Assembly (NCBI GenBank): GCA_013396915.1
Contig: VWZL01002041.1
Coordinates: 2,044 to 66,043 of the forward strand
Length of the DNA stretch: 64,000 bases
Source of the DNA: Stercorarius parasiticus
Taxonomy: Eukaryota > Chordata > Aves > Charadriiformes > Stercorariidae
Direction: 5' to 3'
Part shown: positions 45,501 through 57,408 of the stretch, piece after piece
How positions within the stretch are numbered: position 1 is the first letter of the stretch
Layout of the letters: each line of letters begins with the position of its first letter
Notes under the pieces: model-generated
Seen by the model: the letters and a program-made list of their open reading frames with translations, nothing else
Databases searched by the model: none
What the model was told of the DNA's origin: nothing
Made by a program: the position numbers and the translations under genes

Positions 45501-48500
45501 TTGGTGCATGTCCCATACCCCTGACAGATTCTGTGCCAAATTTGTGCAGCAAGTGGCCTTCCACTAATTTAGGAATGCCCACATTTTCCTGTCATGCTAA
45601 TACACTTGGAATCCTATTCATATTGCATCTGTGGCTGTGAGTAGCCTGGCTTAATTATGGGTTGTATTTCCTCGGGTTAATTTTAACTCTAACAACTTTT
45701 GCTTCACTGAACAGACTTTCCTCTTTTGCTACGAAAAAGAGAAAACAAATCACTTTTTCCTGACTCAGGTAGATAGAGAAAGAATAACACTATATTCTAG
45801 CAGCTGTAATTTATTTCTACTACCAGGAGAAGCTGCAGAGGCAGAAGGATTATGAACTACATGTTAATGAAAGTTGAAAAATTTGCATTACTAACTTTAG
45901 TGGAAGATTTTTTTTTCTGCAGGCCAAAAATATAGATGAAAGGCCAAGATGAGCGAGATCTAAAAGGAACGTTTTCTGCTAGGCATTGTGAGCTGTCATG
46001 CAAAATAGTAGTTTGTTAGCCTAGTGCAAAAAAGAAAAAGGGCTGTTCTTTGCACGGGAAACTATAAAAACCAGTGCAAGATTGTAGAAGATGAAATTAG
46101 GTCATAACATGCACAGAGATGACATGATAGAATCAATAAATACTTTAGACTTCTTTAATTTAGTACATCTGATAAGAGTGCAGAGTAACTGCCCAAAGGC
46201 TTCCAGTAGTCCTCTCGGAGATATTGAAAATTAACTTGGGCAGTGCCTTAGCAAATATATTAATTGGGAAAACAGATACCTGCAACAGCAAGAAAATGAG
46301 CTAAACTACTTATGTAGTTGTTTTCCATCTGCAACATCTGCTGTCAAAGTGACTTTGGGGCTATTGCATGTCAGTAGGTTTTACACCATGGAACCTAGAC
46401 GTATTCAGTTTCAAAATAATTACTTGCACATGGCTTTTTTCCTTGATGTTTACAGCACGCTAGTGCCATGATCAAAAGGATGATGAAATGGAATTCCGAA
46501 CCAGTCCAGCAACAACAGCAGACCTGCCTGAGCTCTGGGTGAGCTGGGCTGATACTGGGGGGGGAAGTCTGAGAGGTTTCGGGGGGGTGGGCAGGAGATT
46601 AAAAAGGTACAAAACAATCTTGCTGGAAATGACAGTCTGGATCAGACTATAATCCCTCATCCCAGTGCTTAATATTCATTCTTTTTAAACAGAAAAAGCC
46701 AGGCTTAACCAGCTGCAAATGTTGCATTAAACTTTGCAGGCATCTTTTCTTTGTCTTCAGAGCTCTGCTGTCACTTCTGAGAATGGTCTTAAACAGCTAC
46801 AGAGTATCCAAAATGTGTTTTAAAAGATTTAAAACCTGTTAATAAAAATTTCAAATCATTAACATTAACTAATTTTTGAAAACCTAGTAAGCTTTTTGCC
46901 TAGTATGTTGGTTTATTATTTATCCTCTTAATTCCATTCCCCTTCTGTCTAGATTGGGTGCCTTGTTACACCTTTGAGAATCACATAATAGCAAATATCA
47001 AAATAGGCCCCTAATTTTCTTTTGCCTTCAAACAATGCTGCAATGTTCAGGAAGGTGAGCGTGTGGATAGACTGCTTCTACTTGAGCGGTTACTACAAAG
47101 CTGTTTTCACTTAAATATTTATACTATCATTATATTGCTTTTGTAACTTTTTTGGTACCTTATTACTTTTTAATTAAAAAGACTTCAGTAGGAAAGAACT
47201 GGAGAAAATACAGTTCCTTGTGTATTTTACTCCAAAACAGAACACAAAGGGGTATTTCACTTCATGGCACAGGTTAAATTATGTCATTTCCTGTCATGTA
47301 CCCATATCTATGTAAACAAAGGGTATAAAGTCTCGGATTTAACATTGCCCTTGCAAAGAGTAAAATAAAGCTGTGTGACCTGACTAGTTTTAATCCTTTT
47401 AGCATTCATACTACAGGACCCTGGGAGATGCATCATGGTCATTTGATTTTAAAAGGGAATCTAGCCACACTTGGCCAGGTCACTTGAAGCGTGAAACACA
47501 AACTTCAGTTGGTGGTGGGTTTTCGTTTTTTCTTTTTTTTTTCTTACCTAGCCATTTGCTTGTTCAAAGGCGTCAATCCAGGAATGGCCAACATTTCCAC
47601 GCAGCCACCAAATGCATTTCTGAACCTTAATTTTGCTTTCAACACCAGATTCTGCAGGAAACGCCATGCATTTGAAGCTGTTAGCTTTCCAGGTTGAATA
47701 ACGATGACAAAGACATGGTGACTAAAATTTGTTTTATTTGTGTAGCATGGCTGTTAGCTTCAGCAGTTGCCAGTACAGAACCCAGGATCTTTTGACAAAT
47801 CACACATATGGAGAAGATTTTCAAAGGAACAAAAAAGAATGCAGAGTCCATTTTTCACTGATTTGAGCAAAACTTGGGTGCCTAGTTCCTCTTCTCTGCT
47901 TTGATTCTAAAATAGAGCGAGGAATATTTTACCTCTGTGACGGCAAAACTAGAAATAAATTACTACAATCACAGCCGAGACATAGATGGCCTGGGAATTA
48001 ATTTGAGGTACTCACTCAGTTTGATGGGATCTGTTAGAACAGCTCAAAGGCAGACTACATGAAAACAGGGTTTTCTATGAAGTTCAGATCCAATGGAAGG
48101 GATTTGAAACTCACAATGTGCAGCAGACTTGGAAGACTGGCTCTCGAAACTCTTTGGAGGCTGCACCGCTTGATTTGTTCTCAGTCCCTCGTGGTAGGAA
48201 AGCTTACCTCTGGACTTCACTATGTTCCCAGGCTGGTAAACTCTTAAGCACGTGCTGTTCTAAATCCGAAAAAGCTCAGATTCACAATGGAACATGAAAA
48301 TATACTATTGCCTGGGCTTGCCTTGAAACTGATCCAGAAACCGCAGCAATTACAGAACACACTTGTCTTGTTTCCTAAGGAAAGTGGATGGGAACTGGTT
48401 TCTTAACATTGTTTCATGTCCTCTGAGAAACGCTCTCACTGTGATAATTTGAATAATAAATTCAAGGTCTTACACTGTTGGTAATTTGGGGCCTTAAACC

Positions 48501-51500
48501 TCAGGTCTGCTCATCTCAGGGCTCCGCATGCAGCAGCGCCAGCTCACGCCTACTCTCTCTCCATAAAGTCCCAGGAACTGATCCAGGCAGGGCATAAAAG
48601 AAAAGGTACACCGTGTTGTGAAGGCAGGAATGGTTTGCCTAGGTGCTCCCATGCAACAAGGAATCTTTCTTCTGCCCCGGGTCTGTCTCACTCCAGAAAC
48701 TCCCACAAAGTGGCTGTGCCACTTCACAGGACCTGCTTTTAACTCCTCCCAAATTAATTCTGATCACTCACTTCATTATAATCCGGTATATGATCTGAAT
48801 ATATAAACATCTGCTTTACTGAAACTGAAAGAATACCAATAGGAAGGGAGAGCTGAAAAAATTTGGGCTCTCTTCCCAGTTCTGTCCCTGAGTCAGGATA
48901 ACGACCTTGAGCAAATTGCCTTGGCCAAAAATTTTCAAGTCCATATTTAAGCACCAAAACAAATAACCTGATTTTCAAAGGCACCAGCCACCACAGCTTC
49001 TATAAACAAAACCCCAATCACCAAGAAACTGTAACAATTACTGTACATAAAGTATCTTAGTAAAGTAAGAGATATCCCTCCTGCCATATGTTACTGTTGA
49101 CTTACAGGGAAGAAAGTTCTCCATTGATCACCCATGTGCTTAAGCTCAGCTTGCAGGGACTACATTACTTTCCCTTTTTACACAGATCTGGCCACACTCT
49201 TACTCCTCAGGCGACATCAAACATGCCATGTACAGCTGGAAGAGATGCAAGGGAACACCTTTCTACCCTTTCACATACTTTTGAAAGGAGAAAGATGGAA
49301 CAGAAAGAAAAGCAAGCGATCCAGAGAAAATAAAATCATCACAAAAAAGGAGATATGAGAAAGGATGAATGGGAGGGGGAAATAAACTACTACAGAAAGA
49401 GGAATGAAAGTGGATAGGGAGGGATGAGAATGGGAAAGTCAGAAGGCACGGTGATAATACGTCCAGCAGGTGACCACGTTAAGGAATGGCCAGTATTTAG
49501 GCAACTCTTCTGCTTCCCTAAAGCGGAGGAGCCAGAAAGTGCCCAGCGAGGACCCAGCTGCCTGCAGTGTGCTTCCAGCAGCAGTCGTGCACTTGGAACT
49601 GGCCGGATGCTGCTGCAGCCCTCCATTTCCAGTCGTGCTCTAGTAAAGCCAGGGCATCCAAGGCTTGGGATCCAGGCATCCAGGGCACCCATACCTTGGA
49701 TGCAGGATCTTCCTCCCTGGAAAAAGCCACGCTGACCTTGGTCACAGCTGTTTGCCATCGCGACAGCTCTTCACGGCTTCCTGCTTAAGCCACTTTGCAT
49801 GCTGTCACCAATTCGCCCCAGACACTTGTGCCCGGCGTAGCCGGCACCTGACCCCCTGCCTCGGCTCACCAGGATCATCCTGCTGTCATTAGCGGTCCCC
49901 CACTCTTGCCTGCTGCGGCGTGCATCTATCTGCAAAGGAGACAAGACACTGCTGCAGTGGAAAATGTAACAGGGAACCTCCTCGGCTCTTTGCAAAGCCA
50001 AAATCTGAATTTAACAGATCAGGCCTATTTCTAATGGCTGAGTGGCGCAGACTCCCAGGCAGAGCACGGATGCTAATTAAGGATAATTCTTAATTCTGCT
50101 GCTTCTAGTTTGCTTTGAGTTAACCTGAGATTAAAATAAAATCAAAGCTCTTTGAAATCCTCACAGTCTGTACACTGAATTTTTTTTCATCTGTAAACCT
50201 GGGAGTGGGAAGGGGGAATTCTTGCCCGAGGGAAAAAAAGATTACTCATTTTAAAAGTTGTTTAAAAATTATTCAATCCAGATTTCTATTCAAATATATT
50301 CTTATTTTTAAAAACATACTTATTTAAATTATAACCACCTATATTAAGGCTTAAGGTTTTGACACATTAAAAATATTGTACATAACATTTATAAATGTTC
50401 AAGCAGTGTGTTTGATGCTGACATTTTAAGGGAAGTCAAGCCAGCAAACCAGGAAAGGTCACCACCAAGGCCTTGGAACCCAGTTCTTAAGTCTAAAAGC
50501 TGGGGATCTCACTGGTCACTTTACATATAGAGAATGGATAAAGCAGACCAACCAATTTAATGACTAGTTTGCTCAAAGCTGTCAAACCGAAAGTTTGAAA
50601 AAAAAAAAAAAAGGAAAAACTAGTTTTCCCCTTCTGATTTATTCTGATCAAAACCCAGATTTTAGAGGCTGGTTAACAAAAATTTACTTTCAATCCAAGG
50701 TTCCAGCAAACCCTGCTGTCTTGACCCTCCAATGGTTTAGACTGCAAAATCTCCTGGAGCGTTTTGTGGCTCCTGCACAAACCCTCACCCAGCTTTCTGC
50801 TCCAGAGAAAGCAGAAGCTGAGGCAAAGATGTCATGTCTGTCCAGGTCTCATCCCAGTACTGTTGCAATAAAAGTTACTATGTATGGTCAGGACAGCTAT
50901 GGAGCAGAGGGTCTTGAGAACACCAGTGTTCTTCACTAAAACTAACGTATATTGTACACAAGAATGAGAAAACATTACAAGCTGTAAGTGGTTTGATATT
51001 TTACACTGGTGACAAATACACCTGCTCCCTGATTCACCTAAATCCAATGGGTGATGTGGCCAGGTGCTGTCCTCTTCAGCGGGAGAGATCAGATTGTGAC
51101 AGATGGTTTCTGCATCTCCCTCTCTCTCTCAGGGAGCTGCCTTAATTATAGTTAGTGCTATGCCACCTATGCATTAACTCCCTTCAGCTTCCATACACAC
51201 AGGGTTAACGCATGGATAGGCATTAAGATAATATGTATATTCAGAAAACAATGAAGTCATCCATATTTCAGGTCACCTTGTCCCAGTTTTGTACCAAAGT
51301 GTGTCACATCAACAGCAGTTGCATTTCAGCAAGCTAATAATAAGCCTAAAAATCCTATATATCAGCTGCAACCATCCACAAAACAGAGGTTTAGAACCTC
51401 ACACTGCGCACAGGCGAGTGATGAAGGAAGTGGATGCACTGTCCCCTGGTAAGGCAGAGGTCTGTCTTAGCCCAGGAAGGCCTACGGCAGGGTTTGGAGG

Positions 51501-54500
51501 TTGTTGCAGCTGAGTTTGGCAGTGTTTATAGCTGGGGTATCGGTACAGAAGCCAAGGAGCACTCACAGGGACGTCCCCTTCGACACAACCAGGATGCTCA
51601 AAAACAATGAGCTCAGCGCACAAAGTAGGGACAATACTTCACCATTTCATAAATCAAGTTTAAGTGCAAAATATGATGTAATAAGCTCACTTTTTTTCTC
51701 CTGTGCTTTTCAGTATTGCTATTTTGGATTGCAGTTACTTGTGCACTTTAATAAAATCACGGTTTTCATTCAAATATAACTTGACAAAGATCATGAGCAA
51801 AATTAATCATGCTCAAGTATCAATACCAATGCCCTGCTCACCACTTCCTATCTGACACAAAATGAATAAGAAAAGCAAGGCAAATTTCTATCATGTGTCA
51901 CTGGATATATTTGGTTAAAATTTTTTTATAATAGTCAATTGTCTTGATTAATAGAAATACATTCCAACTTTAATGTAAAGGTATTTCTACCTTGAAAATC
52001 AACATGTTATCTATAAATGAGAAGGAGCACTACAAAAATAATTAATAAGTATAGAGAGAAGCCAAGTGTAAATTGTTAATTTAAATCAACACTTCCTGCT
52101 TGCTTATTTGTATTATGATTATAGTTCATTTAAATCTGCCTATATGTCTAGATTTTTCTATTTGTTTGTTTTTATTATACACATATTAATGCTCAGGGCT
52201 TTCAAAGGAAGACGCCATAATGCCCACACTAAGTCCTTTGGTATATCGAGGGTTGTAAACAGATTGCTAGATGAAGGCAAAGATTAAAACATAGCAAAGG
52301 GCTGCCAGGCTAGAAGCCCAAATTAAATCCATTAAGATATATTTGAATAGGCAGATAAGTAAGGAACAGCAAGCTGGGCTGATGAGTTTCTTCAGAGAGA
52401 AGAAACCACGGCGAGATCTGCCACGCATGGCAAAGCATCAGGCCACCTGCTACTCACATCCAGGGACTATTGATGTCCTGTTGGGAGTTCACCCATCAAG
52501 GGAAGTCCTGCTGTGATAAATCAAACTAAAGTGACAGCGGAGTTCTTCAGCCATAAGGTCATTTAATAAAGTAAGGGAAGAGTCACACACGTAAGTGTAA
52601 ATACCCCGCACACTTGTTCAACTTGGTGCTAAGGAGCTGTTGAAGTGGATATGGAGCATGCAAAATACGAGAAAGATGGAAGAATTTTAAATTCTGTTGA
52701 CCTGCTCCCTAGGTCCTGAGGCTGGATCTCCATCTGCTCTAGCAACTTAATTAAACGTTTGCTAACTAATGACAGTATGTGGCTTTTGTCACCAAAAGAA
52801 CAGACAGTGGTAAACAAAACCCTATTTACAAGAGGTAGCGAGGAGGGAAATGTGACTCTGCTGTTGAAATTAGAGATAAACAAAATCACACCACTTAGCT
52901 AAAGAGCCTGTCTAGACAGAGGAAGAAAAAACCCCAAATGACAAAAGCTTGATGTTATTCTTGTGAGAAAGAAAGGGAAAAATTATTTCGTAGCTGGGCA
53001 AAACTCTTCAGAACCAAGAATGTCAAGACTACAATGTCAAGATCACTGAACATCACCTATTTTACACTACAGAATAAGATAGTCTAGCCAGAGCAAGGCC
53101 TTTTAATTCTGAAAAATAAGACAAGAATCAAAGTACGAACAGCCTAGGAAATCAACGAGAAAATCAACCAAACAGATTTTGGTCCTAGAAGTATAAGAGC
53201 TGCAAGCGTAGACTGAGGCTTCTCCTACATGGCAGGTCTACTCCGCTGCAGCTACATCAGTAAAATTAAATTTAAAAGAAAGTGATTATAACTATTCCAC
53301 TTTGGATTCCTATTTTGAAATAAACTGTCCACAGGAAGTGTTATTCCAGAAAAGTCAGGATGGAATAATTACTCTAATATATTCACGCCAAACAATTTTC
53401 CCACAAACATAGCCCTAAATACAAGAGAATGCTTTTTAAAGCTAAAATCATTAACATTGTTTTCAACAATAGTGGAAATTCTTTATTGCAGCAGTGAATC
53501 TGAATCACCCTACTTTGAGCTGAGGACTTCTATGCCATTTTCTAACTAACATAAATGTTTACGGCCAATTTAAAATCCCAGATTCTCTACAATGCAGCTG
53601 CTAGATAAATGATGAAATTCTATCTTGAGATGTCTCCCAGCTGCTGCAGATAACTGGGACTTTTTCCCTTTTTGCAGGATGGAGTCAGGGAAGGCACGTA
53701 GCACATGTACAGCCAAAAGCTGCTCTCCGCCGAGCAGGCATTCCTGAAAAGTGAGGCAAGGATTTGACAGAGCGAGGCAATTGTAGATTAATAAAATGGC
53801 AGGGAGCAGGGGTAACAGGTATGCGTGCAGGGCCATAAGTAGTACACACCGTTTGAATACACGGGGATATATGGAGCTGAAGACAGAGAGGTAGGAACGG
53901 GACTGCCAACTAGGGGAGATGCTGGCTTCTTGGCAGCTGGGATGCTCACTTCTTGTAAACATAAAAGTCAACAGATAACTGAGTACTGACCTGAGATTTT
54001 GATCAGTGTAACATCAGATTGGATCTTGCAAATACCCTGATGATTTTGGTTGATTTTAGGGTGGACCGCTGCTCTGAAACATCACTGCTGCTTCATCCAC
54101 GAGACTGGAGGTAGGGTGCAAATCTTTGGAGGCAAGTGATCTCCCTGCCTCCCCCTGAACAATTACATTTTCTTCATTATCATAATCACCTTCTTCCTCA
54201 GATGCCTGCTACTCATTGAGGTCAATCATGCCAATCAGGGGCAAAGGATGAAGACGCAGGAGGATGATGATGACTGGCAATGCTGGGTATCAAATGGCTG
54301 TTGAGAGAACACTAAAATAAAGGGTAGAGAAGAAGTGGACGGTGGAGCCTTGCTGTACCTTGTTTCTGGCTTTTTGGCTGGAAGCAATTCATTCCCGTAA
54401 AGGACAGGACGTCCTTGTGGATGGCTGGGAATCAGTCTCATCCCAGCCCTGTTGTAGACACATGAAGCGGAACTCCCTAGGTTTTGCTTTCTCCAATTTA

Positions 54501-55350
54501 CAACATTTGAATGCTATTTCTCTTGTTGTAAGTGTGTGGAGACAAGGGGCTTTGAATATTTAACAGAACATTCATATTACTGCTATTTCTTAATTTATTT
54601 TGGAGTTACCTATCTCGGTGTATGGCCTGCTCCACTTGTACCTGCACATTTGCCTACTTTACCAGGCTGGGAATAGCGAAATCTCTCTTGAAATCTCATG
54701 TATCTTCCTCCTTTTTGGCTATAAAAAGCTGTTTGGATCTGGGTCGGTTTGGGTTTTTTTTAATGTTAATGGATAACGGGAGTCATAGACGCACAAAAGG
54801 GTTTTCCTCCAAACCTGAGTCCTGTAGTCCACGCTGTTACAATTGAGAATCACCACATGGTTAGGAAATTCTTCACTCTTCACCAGAGAGTTTGTCCAGC
54901 AGAAAATGTTCGTAGATCACCTACAAACTTCTAAAATAACTGTTGTAAACCACCACAGACATCATTTCAGCGGCATTGTGTAAAGTGAGAGCTTGGCTCA
55001 AGACACCTTCATGGCAGCCTTGGCACACGCAGGCCCCCAACCCTGAAGTCCTTTGCCGGCCCCGCCATGTGGGAGCAAACCCAGCTCCAGCACAGCTCCC
55101 GGCCTCTCCTCCACCAGGACAAAACCCGGCTGAACGAGAGTGGGGGCCTGCGCCTTCCCGACCGCCATGTCATGCTGGCAGCAGGTGACAAGGGACAGTG
55201 GCACAAGAAAAACAACAGCGACTTCCCCCCCTGCCCCCGTTTTTTCACTATGGGGTTCCCTTCCTTGAGGGGAAGCACTTCGGGGTCTGGAAGAGAAGGC
55301 CAGAAAGGTGAGGAACGCCAAAAGAGCCAGCCGCCTTCGACGCTCTGCTG
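45501..55350. other. intergenic DNA between LEFTY and TMEM63A, no gene recognised
   Basis: Mostly AT-rich DNA with A/T homopolymers (for example A14 at about 50599) and G runs at 46556-46592. Open frames of 60-145 codons are scattered on both strands without recognisable domains or paired splice sites. I see nothing I can name, and PYCR2 is not recognisable. Conserved non-coding elements could be present but cannot be seen without alignment. Confidence 0.6.
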
Positions 55351-55359
55351 CCCAGGGAG

Positions 55360-55830
55360 GGAAGGAAGGAAGGAAAGAGGCGGGGAACCCGTGGCCACCG
55401 CCCCGGTCTCTAACCGCCGGCCCCGTCCCGTCCCGTCCCGTCCACGACGGCGCGGCTCCCGGGACTTGTTGCCGGGGCTCGTAACTGCGGGGGCAGGACG
55501 GTGGGCCAGTGACGCACCCCGTGTGGCGACCAGGCGAAAAGGGCAGGGGACGGGAGGCCGTCCCGCTGCAGGTAATGGAGGGCGGTGAGCGGCGCTGCCT
55601 GGCTGCGCCGTGTGAGGACGGGACGGGGCTGCGCTGCGCTGCGTGGGGGGGCCTCGGGGCAGGTCCGGCTGCGGCGGGGTGAGCCCTGAGGGGCGGCCGT
55701 GGGGGCGCGGGACGGGGCCGGCCGCTTTCCCGCCGCCCGGCCCTCCTGAGGAGAGGGCCGGCTCCTCGGGGCCTCCTCCCCGCAAGTTCCCGGCTGGTTC
55801 CCGGTCTCTGGAGCCCCCGGACCGGTGCTC
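55360..55830 (+). promoter_or_regulatory. CpG island, probable TMEM63A promoter and 5' untranslated exon
   Basis: A CpG-dense, GC-rich block about 1.6 kb upstream of the first recognised TMEM63A coding exon. It includes a CCCGT x4 pentanucleotide array at 55422-55441 and GCGCT repeats near 55630. Two splice-donor-like sites could end a non-coding first exon: gtgagc at 55679 (the better match) and gtaatg at 55572. The position and + strand gene downstream suggest that it drives TMEM63A. Long open frames on the minus strand through this block are typical GC-rich shadows. Confidence 0.65.
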
Positions 55831-56314
55831 GATCCCCTGGAAGCTGCTTGGGTGGGTGCAGCGCGGCCCACCCCACCCCTGGGAGGTCCCGCCGTCCCCT
55901 CTATCTTCCTGACAGCTGGCTCGGTTAAAACTAATCGCTTTGGAGAATTGGAAGCTGTGTCAGATAAGAGCTGGTGCGTTACTTAAAGTTTAACGTGCGG
56001 TTGCTGCAGTTGCTGTGACGAAGGTTTCCAAAAAAATATTCAAAAATACTTCTCTCAGCACTAGATATCAATCCTTAGAAAGCAAGGATAGATTGATGCC
56101 ACAAATTTTGTGTGTTTTTTAATTATTTTTTTTTTCCCCCTGTGGTGAAACACAGTTGGGACAAAATTTCTTCCCCGCCCTGTCATGCAGTCCCAACGTT
56201 TAGTAAATGCTCTTTGGGGAGGAGTGTTCTCCGTGTTGTTTTTCAGCTGCTTAAAGGCAGAACTTGTAGTTATTCATAATCTTGTTTTGGGTTGGTTTTG
56301 TGTTTTTTTTTCAG

Positions 56315-56444
56315 CTTCCAGAACGGTGCTGTCATCAGAGCCACGTGCTTTCCTCTCACAGAGGCGTGATGCCAGAACAGTAGTGCCCCTGGACTTGTGA
56401 TGAGGACCTACAATATTTGCTTTCAAAGGATAGAGTTTTTGAGG
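56315..56444 (+). other. weak candidate for a second 5' untranslated exon of TMEM63A
   Basis: A strong acceptor (pyrimidine run then cag ending at 56314) and a possible donor (gtatgc at 56445) delimit 130 bp between the CpG island and the first coding exon. There is no protein evidence. Confidence 0.25.
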
Positions 56445-57350
56445 GTATGCTTTCTTTATTAATTTATCAGTCAGAAGTGTGTTCTGCATGAAGCATGCCC
56501 TTGTCCCAAGTACAAGGGAATTGTCAAGTTAATAAGATCCAAGAAAAGAAATGTTGGAAGTGGAAAGCCCCAAAATAAGTGAGGAATTGCCTCCACTGAT
56601 AAAAACACGCTTGTATCAATAGCCAAATCTTGTGCATTCTTGTATGCTGCTACATTGTCTGAGCAGGTCAGTTGACTAAAATGAAGTAGATGGCTGTTCT
56701 CTTAGAAAATTAGAAATACTCTTTGTTCTTTCTTGTTCATGTAATGTTTCTGTAATGACTGCTATGTTCTTCCAGTTGAATTCTCCTATTAAAAAGGGAA
56801 ACTCCCAGAATATTCCAAGAACAGAGAGGATTATATGTATTTGTGTAGTAGTTCTCTTCTGTGGAATTAGTGGTGAATTGGTTAATAATCTTAACGTCTT
56901 GACATTTGAATACAAAGTTCACAAGCCAGTGTGTTCACACATGCCCCTCAACTAGGAGCAAAATCTTCAAACTGCTGTTGTTGGAATATCTAATGCCCTG
57001 TGTTACTCCTAGAATTAGAATCCAGTCTGTAATAAGTAGTTTAGTGTTCTAGATTAGAAGATAGAGAAGTTTGTTTTGTGTGGGTTTTCTGTAGTCTTTG
57101 TCGGATGTCTGTAGAGGATGTGGTTGGTTAGATTTCTGGAATTCTTGCTTGGTCACTACTAGTAACTGAGCAGTTATTGTGAAATATTTTACAGGAGAAG
57201 AGGAAAGACTGTGAAATACAACTTCTCTTCCCAAGTAGTTTCCTGGTTGAATCTTCCTGTACTTTTTATACTTTTTATACTTGTAATACTAGTACATCTT
57301 ACAAATGCCAGGCAGGCTTTTCACATGGTTGTTTCACTTTTTCTTTTCGT

Positions 57351-57397
57351 TTCTCTCTCTCTCTCTCTTTTTTTTATTTTTTTTTTTTTTCTTTTAG
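57351..57397 (+). other. long polypyrimidine tract and acceptor of the first TMEM63A coding exon
   Basis: A CT microsatellite and T-rich run lead straight into the acceptor 'cttttag' (AG at 57396-57397). The exon starts at 57398 and the start codon follows 11 bases later. The open frame continues upstream through the tract, but this is intron. Confidence 0.75.
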
Positions 57398-57408
57398 GGA
57401 AAGACAAA

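Noticed and set aside
49390..49758. Open frames of 103-122 codons on both strands
   Set aside because: Complementary frames in a GC-richer patch with no recognisable protein features.
54998..55876. Minus-strand open frames of 292, 258 and 153 codons
   Set aside because: They overlap in several frames over a CpG island, are Arg/Pro/Gly-rich without any domain, and are the usual result of few stop codons in GC-rich DNA.
57211..57408. Upstream extension of the first TMEM63A coding frame with a hydrophobic, Phe/Leu/Ser-rich stretch
   Set aside because: It is a translation of the CT/T-rich polypyrimidine tract before the acceptor at 57396-57397, not a signal peptide.
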